DNA from: Calditrichota bacterium
Lineage (GTDB): Bacteria; Electryoneota; RPQS01
Direction: 5' to 3'
NCBI GenBank assembly: GCA_020637395.1
Contig: JACJWA010000001.1
Span: 186,001 to 250,000 of the forward strand
Length of the DNA: 64,000 bases
Shown: in pieces, positions 26,798-35,669 of the stretch
Layout: every line of letters begins with the position of its first letter
Position numbering within the stretch: position 1 is the first letter of the stretch
Program-made: the position numbers and the translations under genes
The notes under the pieces: generated by a model
What the model was told of the DNA's origin: nothing
Databases searched by the model: none
What the model saw: the letters and a program-made list of their open reading frames with translations, nothing else

Positions 26798-28849
26798 CTA
26801 TTTCACCAAGAGAATCTTCTGCGTCGCGAGCTTGGTCCCGCTCTGAAGCTGCACCAAATACAATCCGCTGGCCGCCGCATCGCCGTTCCACATCATGCGG
26901 TGCGATCCCGCGTCGAGCCGCTCGCTCTTCACAAGCGTTGCGACCTTCTGCCCCAGCACATTGAAAATCGAAAGTGAAATCTCCTGCGGCGTCGCGAGTT
27001 CAAACGGAATCTGCACCGTGCTGTTGAACGGATTCGGATAGGGATTGCCCAGCGTGAACTGCTCGGGAATCGTCAGGTCCGTCTCGCGGCCAATTCCAGT
27101 CCCAAGCTGAGCCGTCACGCGCACGTCATCCAAAAACCACTCGGTCGCATAGTCTCCGCGATAACGCCACGCGAAATACACGTCGTTGCCCGCAAGCGAG
27201 GTCGCGTCCACCGTAATCTGTTCCCAATCCGTCTGTACGTTGTCCAGCTCGTCAATCAACGTGAAGTCTTGACTGTTCGTCGAGTAGTACAATCCATGCA
27301 GATCGTAGTAGGTCGGCAGATAACAATTGCGCTGCCAAAAACTCAGCGTCACGTCCGTCGCATTCGCTGGAATCGTGATCTCGGGCGTATAAAGCCAGTC
27401 GTCCTGCAGTCCAATGCCCTGTTCATCATCGTGCCAGATCGCGTCACTGCCGCCATGCGGTTGATTCGAGCAATCAGGCGATGTCCCTGACAAGAACTGC
27501 CAGCCGACTCCATTGTTAGCGGCTTCTTCCACCAACCAGCCCTCCGTCCCGCTTTCCATCGGGCCGTCAAATAAAACGGTCTCGCCGCCGCCACCAGAAC
27601 AGTCATATTGCAGTGCCGCTGCCGCATTGATCCGGCCAAACCCGAACACAACATCCCATCCCGCAGCTCCCAGATCCACGCACGTGTTCTGGATCGCGTT
27701 CCGCACCTGCGTGGGCGGACAGCCGTTCGACAAAATCAGCGCGGCCAATCCCGCCACGTGCGGCGCGGCCATCGAAGTCCCCTGCCAAAATGTGTAATAG
27801 TCTCCACCCTGCGAAGCCGCGCGCACCGTCGAAAGCACGCCATCAATGTAGCCATCCTGATTCAAGTCCTGATCCACGTTTCCGCCCGGTGCCGTTACGT
27901 CCAACTGCGATCCACGATTGCTGTATGGAGCAATCGCATTGTTCAGCGCCGTGGCGCCCACCGCGATGCACGCCGTGTACGCAGCAGGATAAGAGACGTA
28001 GTCCGCATTGTCGTTGCCCGAAGAAACCGCCATGATCACATTCGCATTCGCGCATTGCTGCACCGCGCCCGTCAGCGGAGGACCGGGATCTTGCGGCGGC
28101 TGATTGTTCGGATTGCCAAACCCCAAAGACGCATTCACCACATCCGCGCCCTGCTGAGCCGCCCACGCAAAACCATTCGCAATCGCTTCAATGGAACCCG
28201 AGCCCTCGTTGTCCAACACGCGTACCGGCATCATCGTACAGTTCGGAGCAATTCCCGCAACACCCGTGTTGTTGTTCGTGCGCGCGAAAATCGTCCCGCC
28301 CGTATGCATGCCGTGCGAGTCTTCCAGATTCGGTTCCGCGGGATTGTTGTCGCCGCTGATGAAGTCATACGGACTCACCGTCTGAACTCCCACCCAGTCC
28401 TCGTGATCGAATTGGTATCCCTGATCCAGAACAGCCACCACCACATTCGGATTGCCGCGCGTGATATCCCAGGCCTGCTCCATGCCGATCAACGGATAGT
28501 GCCATTGATACTGATAGTAGTCGTCATTCGGCACAAACTGCATGCGCGCAATGTAGTTGTAGTTTGCCCACAACACTTCCTTCTGCGCGCGGAAATACTC
28601 AATACTCTTCTCCACATTCACGCCTTCGATGCGGTAGAAATCCAGCAAATCGGAGTAGGTGCCGACATGCCCGCCCGAACGCGAAATCACTCCGTCCACG
28701 GCGGCTTGCGACGTCCCTTCCGCAAACGCAACCAGCACCTGATTGGGCACATAGTTATAATACGGTTCCGGCACAGAGGACACCGGCTTCTGCTTTGCGC
28801 TTGCTAAAACTGCAAGCATCAACAGCATCAACAGAGCAATTCGCTTCAT
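26798..28849 (-). CDS. Subtilisin-like (S8) peptidase with T9SS sorting domain
   Basis: Secreted serine peptidase. The signal peptide MKRIALLMLLMLAVLASA is followed by an inhibitor_I9-like propeptide (about 25-105) and an S8 domain with Asp142 (VVAVLDQGYQ), His179 (DSHGMHTGG) and Ser359 (GTSMAAPHVAG). After about residue 430 comes a beta-sandwich (GWQFLSGTSPDC, then a MAM/jelly-roll-like part). The C-terminal T9SS type A sorting domain runs from about 598 (NPYPNPFNSTVQIPF) to KILLVK. It should be exported by the T9SS and processed by PorU. It starts 27 bases after prfB and lies 7 bases before alr. Confidence 0.95.
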   Translation of the reverse strand: MKRIALLMLLMLAVLASAKQKPVSSVPEPYYNYVPNQVLVAFAEGTSQAAVDGVISRSGGHVGTYSDLLDFYRIEGVNVEKSIEYFRAQKEVLWANYNYIARMQFVPNDDYYQYQWHYPLIGMEQAWDITRGNPNVVVAVLDQGYQFDHEDWVGVQTVSPYDFISGDNNPAEPNLEDSHGMHTGGTIFARTNNNTGVAGIAPNCTMMPVRVLDNEGSGSIEAIANGFAWAAQQGADVVNASLGFGNPNNQPPQDPGPPLTGAVQQCANANVIMAVSSGNDNADYVSYPAAYTACIAVGATALNNAIAPYSNRGSQLDVTAPGGNVDQDLNQDGYIDGVLSTVRAASQGGDYYTFWQGTSMAAPHVAGLAALILSNGCPPTQVRNAIQNTCVDLGAAGWDVVFGFGRINAAAALQYDCSGGGGETVLFDGPMESGTEGWLVEEAANNGVGWQFLSGTSPDCSNQPHGGSDAIWHDDEQGIGLQDDWLYTPEITIPANATDVTLSFWQRNCYLPTYYDLHGLYYSTNSQDFTLIDELDNVQTDWEQITVDATSLAGNDVYFAWRYRGDYATEWFLDDVRVTAQLGTGIGRETDLTIPEQFTLGNPYPNPFNSTVQIPFELATPQEISLSIFNVLGQKVATLVKSERLDAGSHRMMWNGDAAASGLYLVQLQSGTKLATQKILLVK

Positions 28850-28876
28850 CTTCCACCTCGAAGTGTATTGGTCTCA

Positions 28877-30029
28877 TTACAAATCATCTTCATCGCCGCC
28901 CGCTTGCTGCCTTGAGCGCGCGTATTTCCCCTGCGCGCCAAGCAACAGGAACGCGCGCACGAACTCATCCAGCTCACCATCCATTACCTTCTGTATACTC
29001 GATGTCTCTACGCCTGTCCGGTGATCCTTGACCATCTGATACGGCTGAAACACATAGGAGCGGATCTGATGCCCCCACGCAATATCCGTCTTGGAACTTT
29101 CAATTGAAGCGTTCTTGGCTTTTTCTTCATCGAGCCAACGTTGATAGAGACGCGCGGTCAAGACTTTCATCGCCGATTCGCGATTGCGGTGCTGCGAACG
29201 GTCCGTCTGACACGTCACCACGATGTTCGTCGGAAGATGCGTGATGCGAATCGCCGACTCCGTGCGATTCACGTGCTGTCCGCCCGCCCCTGATGCGCGA
29301 TAGGTGTCTATCCGCAAATCCTCCGGACGAATCTCGATCTCCGGCACTTCGTCCACTTCAGGATACACGAACACACTCGCGAAAGACGTGTGCCGACGAG
29401 CGTTGGCGTCGAATGGAGAAATCCGCACAAGCCGGTGCACACCGGATTCCGCTTTGCAATAGCCGTAGGCAAACTCGCCCTGAACCTCAATCACCGCCGA
29501 CTTGATCCCCGCTTCCTCCGCAGGCTCAAAGTCCAGCACGTCCACCTTCCACCCGCGCGCCTCGGTCCAGCGCAGATACATCCGGTAGAGCATTGAAGCC
29601 CAATCCGAAGATTCCGTTCCGCCTGCTCCCGGATGAATATGTATGATCGCGCTCTTCGAGTCGTTCGGATCCTTCAGCATCGCGCGCGTCTCAAGCTCGT
29701 CAAAAAGCTGCGTAAACTTTTGCGCCTCGCTCGCTATGTCATCCGCGCCGAAATCCTCCGGCGCTTCAATCGCCAACTCGCGCAGCGCATCAAGATCGCC
29801 CAGCGCAGACTCCACCTTCTTGAACGCCTCAACCCACGACTTGTGCTCGGATATCTGCCGTAAGACCTTTTGCGCCTGCTCCTGGTCGTCCCAGAACCCC
29901 GCGCCGCCCGACAGAGTTTCGAGTTTTTCTATTTCAGAGAGCCGTTTAGCGTAGTCAAAGAGACCTCCGTAAGGTCTCTAATTTCGGACGATGCTCCGCC
30001 ACCAACTGTGAAAGTTCTTCTGACTTCAT
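28877..30029 (-). CDS. prfB: Peptide chain release factor 2, programmed +1 frameshift
   Basis: Recognises UGA and UAA stop codons and triggers peptide release. Zero frame: ATG 30029, 24 codons (MKSEELSQLVAEHRPKLETL, then RRSL), then in-frame UGA at 29955-29957. Skipping one base continues as DYAKRLSEIEKLETLSG through the rest, giving about 383 residues. The GGQ motif is in ASGAGGQHVNRTES and the SPF anticodon-like tripeptide in VRISPFDA. The coding parts are 30029-29958 and 29956-28877. A start at the internal GTG (29815) would lose the helical N-terminal domain. It begins 6 bases after the SpoIID-like gene; the C-terminus has an acidic tail (GGDEDDL). Confidence 0.95.
29954..29968 (-). promoter_or_regulatory. 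prfB +1 recoding site with internal Shine-Dalgarno
   Basis: On the minus strand GGAGG (29964-29968) is followed after exactly 3 bases by CTTTGAC (29954-29960), the classical RF2 slippery site. The spacing equals that of the E. coli prfB site (AGGGGG, 3 bases, CUU UGA C). Low RF2 slows reading of UGA and promotes the shift, which autoregulates RF2. Confidence 0.95.
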
Positions 30030-30035
30030 ATTGAC

Positions 30036-31613
30036 CTAATATTTCTTGTCCGTTACACATCCCGGGAAATAGTGCGCCAGGATCTCTTCCGCGCTCTTGC
30101 CATCGTGGGCCATCCGCGCGGCGCCCGCCTGACACATCCCCACTCCATGACCCCACCCCGCACCCGTCAGCACCAGTTCCATCGGATTGCCCTGCGCGTC
30201 GTGCAACACTTCCACCAGAAACGTCGTGCTCTCCAATGCCGAATGCGACAGCAGCCGTCGAATCTTAAGCTCCCGCTTGATACGGAGGTTCGCCAGCGAG
30301 CCCAACACTTCCACTTCCATCAGTCGCCCGCTCACGCCCCGACGTATCGGAACAATGTCGTACAACATTCCGATGTCCACACCCGTCTTGACCAACAGGA
30401 TCTCCTCCAGCTCCGACCGCAGAAGCGTCGTCTCCCATCGAAAATGTTTCCGTCCGTAACTGCGTGAAACCGGCAATTCGATGCCGTCCAAATTGCAGCA
30501 CGACGACGGACGAGACTGAATCCAACGGCGCACTCCCGTCTCCGTGGTCAAGTCCGGTACTTCGAGCGTGCCAGTGCAATCGCACGCTACTCCCTTGCCG
30601 TCGTACATCGGAGGCGTCATCCACGTCGCCTGAACATCTTCCGTATGACCGCCGCAAACCGCCGAAAAATGTGCGTCCACGATGGACTTATTGTGAGTCA
30701 GCACAACGCCGCGCGTGGCCGTCACCGCGTCCACGATGCGATCATTCTCGTGCGTCACACCGCTGTAAATCTGGCAGTGAACGTGTGCGCATAAATCAAA
30801 CGGATCGTTCAGATGCTTGATCGTCTTCTGCGCGATCACCAGACTTCGCGACGCGATCGCCTGCGCCTTCAGCGCTTCCTCCGGAAATTCCGGCGGCATT
30901 TCCGCGCCCACTACGCCACGCAAATAGCGATCAATCGGAGTCTCATTCAGTGCGGCAATGAACCCTTCGTGATCCACATAGAACTCGATGGCACCGCTAT
31001 AAACGCGATCCTCGGTCGGCTCATAGGAAAACCCCGAGTTCATTCGTACACCAAACAGCGTCAACCGACAGTCGCGATTCTCAGGAACCAGTCGAAATCC
31101 GTCGTCACTCTCGAAATGCTGGTCCAAACTCTGATCAAACATCTCAAGCCTGCCCGAACCCCACACCAAAACTTCACGCACCAGCCGCGGCGCATAGTCC
31201 AGTTCGAGCCGCGACAACAGCTCGCGAGCGTCTTCTTCCGACTGAAAATTTCCCACTTGCACGCGGTAAAGCGTATTGTCTCCGACAATCACACCGTCTA
31301 TCTCAACCGGTCCACCCACTTGACGGACCGCCGCCGAAACCCCACGCTCTTCGAACGACTCGGCAAGCGACATCGCTTCGGCATTCGTGGCAAACGTCGC
31401 CGCCAACACACTATACAAAAACTTGGTCGGAGTGCTCTTCTCACGAAGCACACGCCATTTCAAATCAGAGTCGTGAAATTCGCGCAAGAGCTGTCCCGAC
31501 CGCGTTTCAATCCGGTAGCGGCCGGTATGCCGAAACGTTGTTCGTTCATAGCCCTCTAACAGGCCGATGCGCACCGTAACAGGGGGTGCGTCTGAATAAA
31601 GTTGCGTCGTCAC
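30036..31613 (-). CDS. SpoIID/LytB-domain protein with SPOR-like region
   Basis: SpoIID-type proteins are amidase enhancers or lytic transglycosylases acting on peptidoglycan. The SpoIID domain covers about 225-515: RYLRGVVGAEMPPEFP, then ALKAQAIASRS, SAVCGGHTEDVQATW, and the terminal GWGHGVGMCQAGAARMA. The region about 65-150 (LAATFATNAEAMSLAESF and YRVQVGNFQSEEDARELL) resembles a SPOR glycan-binding repeat. The start is GTG 31613 and no signal peptide or anchor is visible, odd for a wall enzyme. No Shine-Dalgarno sequence is seen; a TATACT 16 bases upstream could drive a nearly leaderless transcript. Neighbours are aspartokinase and prfB. Confidence 0.9.
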   Translation of the reverse strand: MTTQLYSDAPPVTVRIGLLEGYERTTFRHTGRYRIETRSGQLLREFHDSDLKWRVLREKSTPTKFLYSVLAATFATNAEAMSLAESFEERGVSAAVRQVGGPVEIDGVIVGDNTLYRVQVGNFQSEEDARELLSRLELDYAPRLVREVLVWGSGRLEMFDQSLDQHFESDDGFRLVPENRDCRLTLFGVRMNSGFSYEPTEDRVYSGAIEFYVDHEGFIAALNETPIDRYLRGVVGAEMPPEFPEEALKAQAIASRSLVIAQKTIKHLNDPFDLCAHVHCQIYSGVTHENDRIVDAVTATRGVVLTHNKSIVDAHFSAVCGGHTEDVQATWMTPPMYDGKGVACDCTGTLEVPDLTTETGVRRWIQSRPSSCCNLDGIELPVSRSYGRKHFRWETTLLRSELEEILLVKTGVDIGMLYDIVPIRRGVSGRLMEVEVLGSLANLRIKRELKIRRLLSHSALESTTFLVEVLHDAQGNPMELVLTGAGWGHGVGMCQAGAARMAHDGKSAEEILAHYFPGCVTDKKY

Positions 31614-31691
31614 TGGAGGGAAGTTTGGAAGTATAGCAAGTTATCTGCTTCCGGCGCTCTCCCCGGAACAGCCGAAATGGACAAGTCTTGA

Positions 31692-32858
31692 TCAGTCGTT
31701 TGGGTGGGCTGCGGCCACGCGGCGTGCCGCTTCATGGAGAAGGTCCAAAATCTGCCGGGAAACATCGTTCCGCGCAAGCAGAATTCTCCGATCCTCAAGA
31801 TACAATTCTTCGCGCAAAGATGCACGAAATGGCCCCAGAACCCCCGCCAGGTGATCCGAAAGTGCCCCAACGCCGCCCGCTCCCGGGCCAAACAGCGTGA
31901 TCATATCGTAACCGCCAAGGAGCCGCCCCGAGTACTGCGGAAACAGCAAGCGAGGCTCATCGGACTCCTTCAGGACCACCAGCGGCGATGCTCCGCCCCG
32001 CAAGTACAAGGGCAGAATCCCCTGCTCCCGCAAGGTGCGCTCCACGAAGCCGAACTCTGCCGGATCCAGTTCAAGCAACGTAGCCGGCGTCTGAACCAGC
32101 GCAGTTAAACTCCGGCGAGCCAAGGGTTTGTCCGTAATAATCGTCCCCGCAACCCCGGTCTTCGAATTGCCAATCGCCAGCGGAATCTTGAATTCTGCGG
32201 CCATCTCTACCGCCGGAACCTGCAATATCTTTGCCCCGCAGCCCATCATCGCCAGCGTGTCCTGATAGTCCAGTTCCGGAAGAATCCGCGCCGCTTCGAC
32301 GAGCTTCGGATCTGCGCTCGCCACGCCGTCCACGTCCTTCATAAACTCCACGCACTCCGCTCCCAGAGCCACTCCCAGCGCCACCGCTGTGGCATCCGTG
32401 CCCCCGCGTCCCAGAGTGGAAATATTTTTGTCCGTCGTGATCCCCTGATATCCCGCAATCACCGGAATCTTGCCCTGATCCAGCACCTCTCGCACGCGCA
32501 TGGGCCGCACATCCACGATCCGCGCCGCCGTGTGCAGCGTGTCCGTGATGATTCCGGCCTGCGCACCCGTCAGGGAAACGGCAATGTCACTCTCAATCGA
32601 GTTCAGCGCTAGCGCGAACATCGCAATCGCCACGCGCTCGCCCGTCGAAAGCAGCACATCAAGCTCCCGCCCTCGCGGAGTTGGATTCACCGAGCGCGCC
32701 ATCCGCACATACTGATCCGTCGTATCCGCCAAAGCCGACACCACCACCACCACCTGCGTGCCGCTCTTCACCCGCGCATGCACCGCCCTCGCCACCTGCA
32801 AAATATCCTCAGGCGTCGCGAGGGTTTTCCCACCGTATTTTTGAATGACTAATTTCAA
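31692..32858 (-). CDS. Aspartokinase
   Basis: Phosphorylates aspartate, the first step towards lysine/DAP, threonine and methionine; cytoplasmic. The start is TTG 32858, 4 bases after the upstream stop, with AGGA just before it. This makes the protein begin LKLVIQKYGGKTL, aligned with the family KFGGTS motif but with K for T/S in the last part. Further motifs: LLSTGERVAIAM, ITTLGRGGTD-type STLGRGGTDATAVAL, and FMKDVDGVASADPKL. Two degenerate ACT domains follow (about 265-388). The 388-residue monofunctional form lacks a fused homoserine dehydrogenase. dapA and dapB lie about 5 kb upstream on the same strand. Confidence 0.93.
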   Translation of the reverse strand: MKLVIQKYGGKTLATPEDILQVARAVHARVKSGTQVVVVVSALADTTDQYVRMARSVNPTPRGRELDVLLSTGERVAIAMFALALNSIESDIAVSLTGAQAGIITDTLHTAARIVDVRPMRVREVLDQGKIPVIAGYQGITTDKNISTLGRGGTDATAVALGVALGAECVEFMKDVDGVASADPKLVEAARILPELDYQDTLAMMGCGAKILQVPAVEMAAEFKIPLAIGNSKTGVAGTIITDKPLARRSLTALVQTPATLLELDPAEFGFVERTLREQGILPLYLRGGASPLVVLKESDEPRLLFPQYSGRLLGGYDMITLFGPGAGGVGALSDHLAGVLGPFRASLREELYLEDRRILLARNDVSRQILDLLHEAARRVAAAHPND

Positions 32859-32862
32859 ATTC

Positions 32863-33621
32863 CTAATCCATTCCCCACATCGCCCTGTACTCCAACATAT
32901 CTCCCAACCCGCCGTCAAAACTCAGCGTTCCCTGATTGTCCGGCGCGAGGGTTGAGTCCGCCGGATGCAGCCACGGACGCGCCGACGGATCCCACAGATC
33001 AGCTTCCGCATCAAACGTATCCACCCAACCGTAGCCGAACTGCTCACGGTAGGTGCCGATCATGTAGTAATAGAGCTCCGGTGTCGCGGTCGTCACATCA
33101 TGCACATACGGCGTCACCAGAAATGTTTGACGCACGACCCACGGCTGCGTTTTCCATTCGAGCAGTGACCCCGTATAGTGCGACCCTTCACGCGGGATGT
33201 TTGGATTGCTCGCCACCTGAAACTCGCGCAGCATGTACGCATGCCACGAAAAATGATTCGGCGCCGCCGCCGTGCCCGCGAATTCCACCGCCTCGGCGGG
33301 AATTGTGATCAGCGTGTCGCCAACCAATATCTCATAGCCATCGCGGCCTGAAGGTTTGTCGCCCTTCTCGCAGGCGGCCGCGAGGAAAAGCACGAGCAGC
33401 GCAAGCAGAACGTTGCGGGTCTGGAGACCCACAACGGGGATTCGCTTAAAAGAGTTGCGGGTCTGGAGACCCACAACGGGGATTCGCTTAAAAGAGTTGC
33501 GGGCCTGGAGACCCACAACGGGGATTCGCTTAAAAGAGTTGCGGGTCTGGAGGCCCACAACGGGGATTCGCTTAAAACGATTGCTGCTCCAGAGACTGAC
33601 GAACGTCTTCGCGCGTCTCAT
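32863..33621 (-). CDS. Lipoprotein with four 14-residue repeats before its signal peptide
   Basis: Unrecognised lipoprotein of 252 residues. ATG 33621 overlaps the preceding stop by 4 bases (ATGA), supporting this start. Residues about 15-70 are four copies of a 14-residue unit (FKRIPVVGLQTRNS) encoded by the 42-bp repeat. Then comes a hydrophobic segment with lipobox (LLALLVLFLAAAC, Cys near 84). The mature part holds WKTQPWVVRQTFLVTPYVHD and Trp/Tyr-rich strands of no known domain. The repeats thus extend the positively charged front of the signal peptide. It may still be exported, or translation may begin at a later codon. It lies in the T9SS cargo operon. Confidence 0.8.
   Translation of the reverse strand: MRRAKTFVSLWSSNRFKRIPVVGLQTRNSFKRIPVVGLQARNSFKRIPVVGLQTRNSFKRIPVVGLQTRNVLLALLVLFLAAACEKGDKPSGRDGYEILVGDTLITIPAEAVEFAGTAAAPNHFSWHAYMLREFQVASNPNIPREGSHYTGSLLEWKTQPWVVRQTFLVTPYVHDVTTATPELYYYMIGTYREQFGYGWVDTFDAEADLWDPSARPWLHPADSTLAPDNQGTLSFDGGLGDMLEYRAMWGMD
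33412..33579. repeat. Four tandem 42-bp units, each with a hairpin palindrome
   Basis: Copies begin at 33412, 33454, 33496 and 33538. Each contains GGGTCT-GG-AGACCC, extended to GTTG...CAAC on both sides with one mismatch, so it is a nearly perfect 24-base inverted repeat. The remainder (CGGGGATTCGCTTAAAAGA) is spacer. Copy 3 has T to C in the left arm; copy 4 has A to G in the right arm and a changed end. The period is a multiple of three and the unit has no stop in several frames, so the host gene stays open. Confidence 0.97.
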
Positions 33622-35669
33622 TTCACCAGCAGGAGTTTCTGCACACTGTGATACTCGCCCGTTTCCAGTGCCGCGAAGTAGAGTCCCGTGGCCAAATCGT
33701 GCGCATCGAGCAGCACGCGATGCTGTCCCGCCGCAAGAGTTCCATCCGCCAGCGTGCGCACCAGTCTGCCCGTCACATCAAAAAGCCGCAAGGACACACT
33801 CGCCGTCGAAGGCAAGTCAAACGCAATCGTCGTACTCGGATTAAATGGATTTGGAAAAGCCGGATAGAGCCTAAACTCACGCGGCAATTCCGCACGATCA
33901 TCCGCGGCCTGTCCGCCCAAGCCGCGACCCACAAACGTCACCGTGTCCGGACTGCCCGGATCATCGCTGAAAATCAGCATGTCCACTTCATACTCTCCCG
34001 CCGTGTCCGGCCGGAACGTAATCCACAATAGAGCCGTCGAATCCGGTTCTATCGTGAACGGCCCGAGACTGTCGAGATAAAACGGCGCAGGCTCCTCGAG
34101 GGGCAGAATGTTCAGCGTTGCCGTGCCCGTGTTGTTTATCGCCAGCGGACGGCGGCGCTCCTGCCCGACGTTCACCCAAAACAAATCCACGCGCCGCAGC
34201 CCCGGAGTGCATTCCGGAAACGGCGGAGAGCCGACGTACCTTATCTCCAAGATCGAGTTCTGCGCATCGGACATCACGCGTACCGTGTCCGCATAATGCC
34301 TGAGCACCTCCGGACGAAATCCGAACATCATCACAAAAGAATCGCCCGGCAAAATCGCATGCGGAAGCTGCACATTGCTCGTTATCTGATCCGGCAGCAG
34401 AATGTCCGTCACCGTCACCACGCTGTCGCCCGTGCTGTGCAACGTCACACTTCGCGTCGCAACTTCGTTGATCGGCACAACCCCAAAATCCAACTGCGGC
34501 GGCTCCGCATAGAGATAGCTGAAACTCGCTTCGTCAGCAAAGTAGAACAGACATGCGCGCTGATCTCCTTCGGGCGGTGCGGTTCGCCCAAACATGGTCA
34601 ATGGACCCTCTGTATTTGGCAGAAAACCGTAGGCTTCCTGAATCCCGTCTTGCGGCACTTCCCCGATGTAGTACCAGAACCCGTTTGAGCTCAATCTCCC
34701 TAACACAGCATTGCGGCGATCCACCAGCGTATCAAACGGCGAATAGCCCGCCGTGAGGAATCCGTCATCCGTCTGCCGGAACCCCTTCAGAAAATTCTCC
34801 GGCCCGGCAACCGTCCGCGCATGAATCAAATCGCCCTCTTCGTCCGTGCGAATCCAGCGCACCGCGTCCGAATCGTTGGGCGTGACCACAAACTCGCCCC
34901 AAACAATCTCAAACCCGTCGTCGCGCCGCAGCAGCGAGCTGTACCCCACGCCCACTTCTTCAAATTCATTGTAACGCCGTTCGGTTAGACTGTCTCCGTC
35001 CGCATTCACCCACGTCAAGGAGAATTCGTAGTGCGTGCTCGGATAGTGAATGGCCGCAAACACAATCGTGTCGCCATCAAGCTTCACAAGCCCCAGAGGA
35101 GTGTCGGTGTTCTCGTCCCCCAAAAAGCGCTGCCAAATCACCGCTCCCGTTGAATCCACGCGCAGAAGGCGAACATCCTGATTGAAGACTTGGCCATTGA
35201 ACCGTCCTTCGTTGCCCAGGAGGTAGAAACCGCCATATCCGTCAGGAACGCTCAGCCCAATACTCGTGAACGTCGTATCCGTGTCATAAGTCTCCGCCCA
35301 CAAACTGTCTCCGTCGAGAGTGTAGCAGGCCGCAATCTCGCGAGACGTGGAAGAAACCGAGTCAATCGGAATCTCTTCCGTTCCCACGAGCAGCACGCGC
35401 TCTCCACTGATGCTCAAAGAGTAGAAGGATTGCAGGAACGACGAGCGAAACCCGCGCTGCCACAGCACCTCCCGCTCGGCAGAGGTCCTCACCACGGACA
35501 TGCGGCCAATCGTCCCGTCCGAAAACAGTCCCGCAAGCAAATACCCGCCGTCCGGAAGCGACTGCGCATGCACAATCGGACCCTGCAAGTCCTCAAACAC
35601 AAACACACTGTCCACTGCAGGCTGTGCGGCGGCGACTGCTGCCATCAGCAAGAGCAAAAGCCATCTCAT
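33618..35669 (-). CDS. T9SS cargo: large secreted protein with beta-propeller-like and SPD-2-like domains
   Basis: A 683-residue exported protein. The signal peptide is MRWLLLLLMAAVAAAQ. Residues about 20-390 are repeated strands of the form DGGYLLAGL...VLWQR, typical of propeller-type repeats in these phyla. About 395-590 holds two choice-of-anchor/ASPM-SPD-2-Hydin-like modules (LDFGVVPINEVATRSVTLHS, and PLAINNTGTATLNILPL). The T9SS type A sorting domain starts near 602 (YPAFPNPFNPSTTIAFDLPS) and ends KLLLVK. It overlaps its neighbours by 4 bases on both sides. No enzyme motif is visible; it probably sits on the cell surface or is released. Confidence 0.88.
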   Translation of the reverse strand: MRWLLLLLMAAVAAAQPAVDSVFVFEDLQGPIVHAQSLPDGGYLLAGLFSDGTIGRMSVVRTSAEREVLWQRGFRSSFLQSFYSLSISGERVLLVGTEEIPIDSVSSTSREIAACYTLDGDSLWAETYDTDTTFTSIGLSVPDGYGGFYLLGNEGRFNGQVFNQDVRLLRVDSTGAVIWQRFLGDENTDTPLGLVKLDGDTIVFAAIHYPSTHYEFSLTWVNADGDSLTERRYNEFEEVGVGYSSLLRRDDGFEIVWGEFVVTPNDSDAVRWIRTDEEGDLIHARTVAGPENFLKGFRQTDDGFLTAGYSPFDTLVDRRNAVLGRLSSNGFWYYIGEVPQDGIQEAYGFLPNTEGPLTMFGRTAPPEGDQRACLFYFADEASFSYLYAEPPQLDFGVVPINEVATRSVTLHSTGDSVVTVTDILLPDQITSNVQLPHAILPGDSFVMMFGFRPEVLRHYADTVRVMSDAQNSILEIRYVGSPPFPECTPGLRRVDLFWVNVGQERRRPLAINNTGTATLNILPLEEPAPFYLDSLGPFTIEPDSTALLWITFRPDTAGEYEVDMLIFSDDPGSPDTVTFVGRGLGGQAADDRAELPREFRLYPAFPNPFNPSTTIAFDLPSTASVSLRLFDVTGRLVRTLADGTLAAGQHRVLLDAHDLATGLYFAALETGEYHSVQKLLLVK

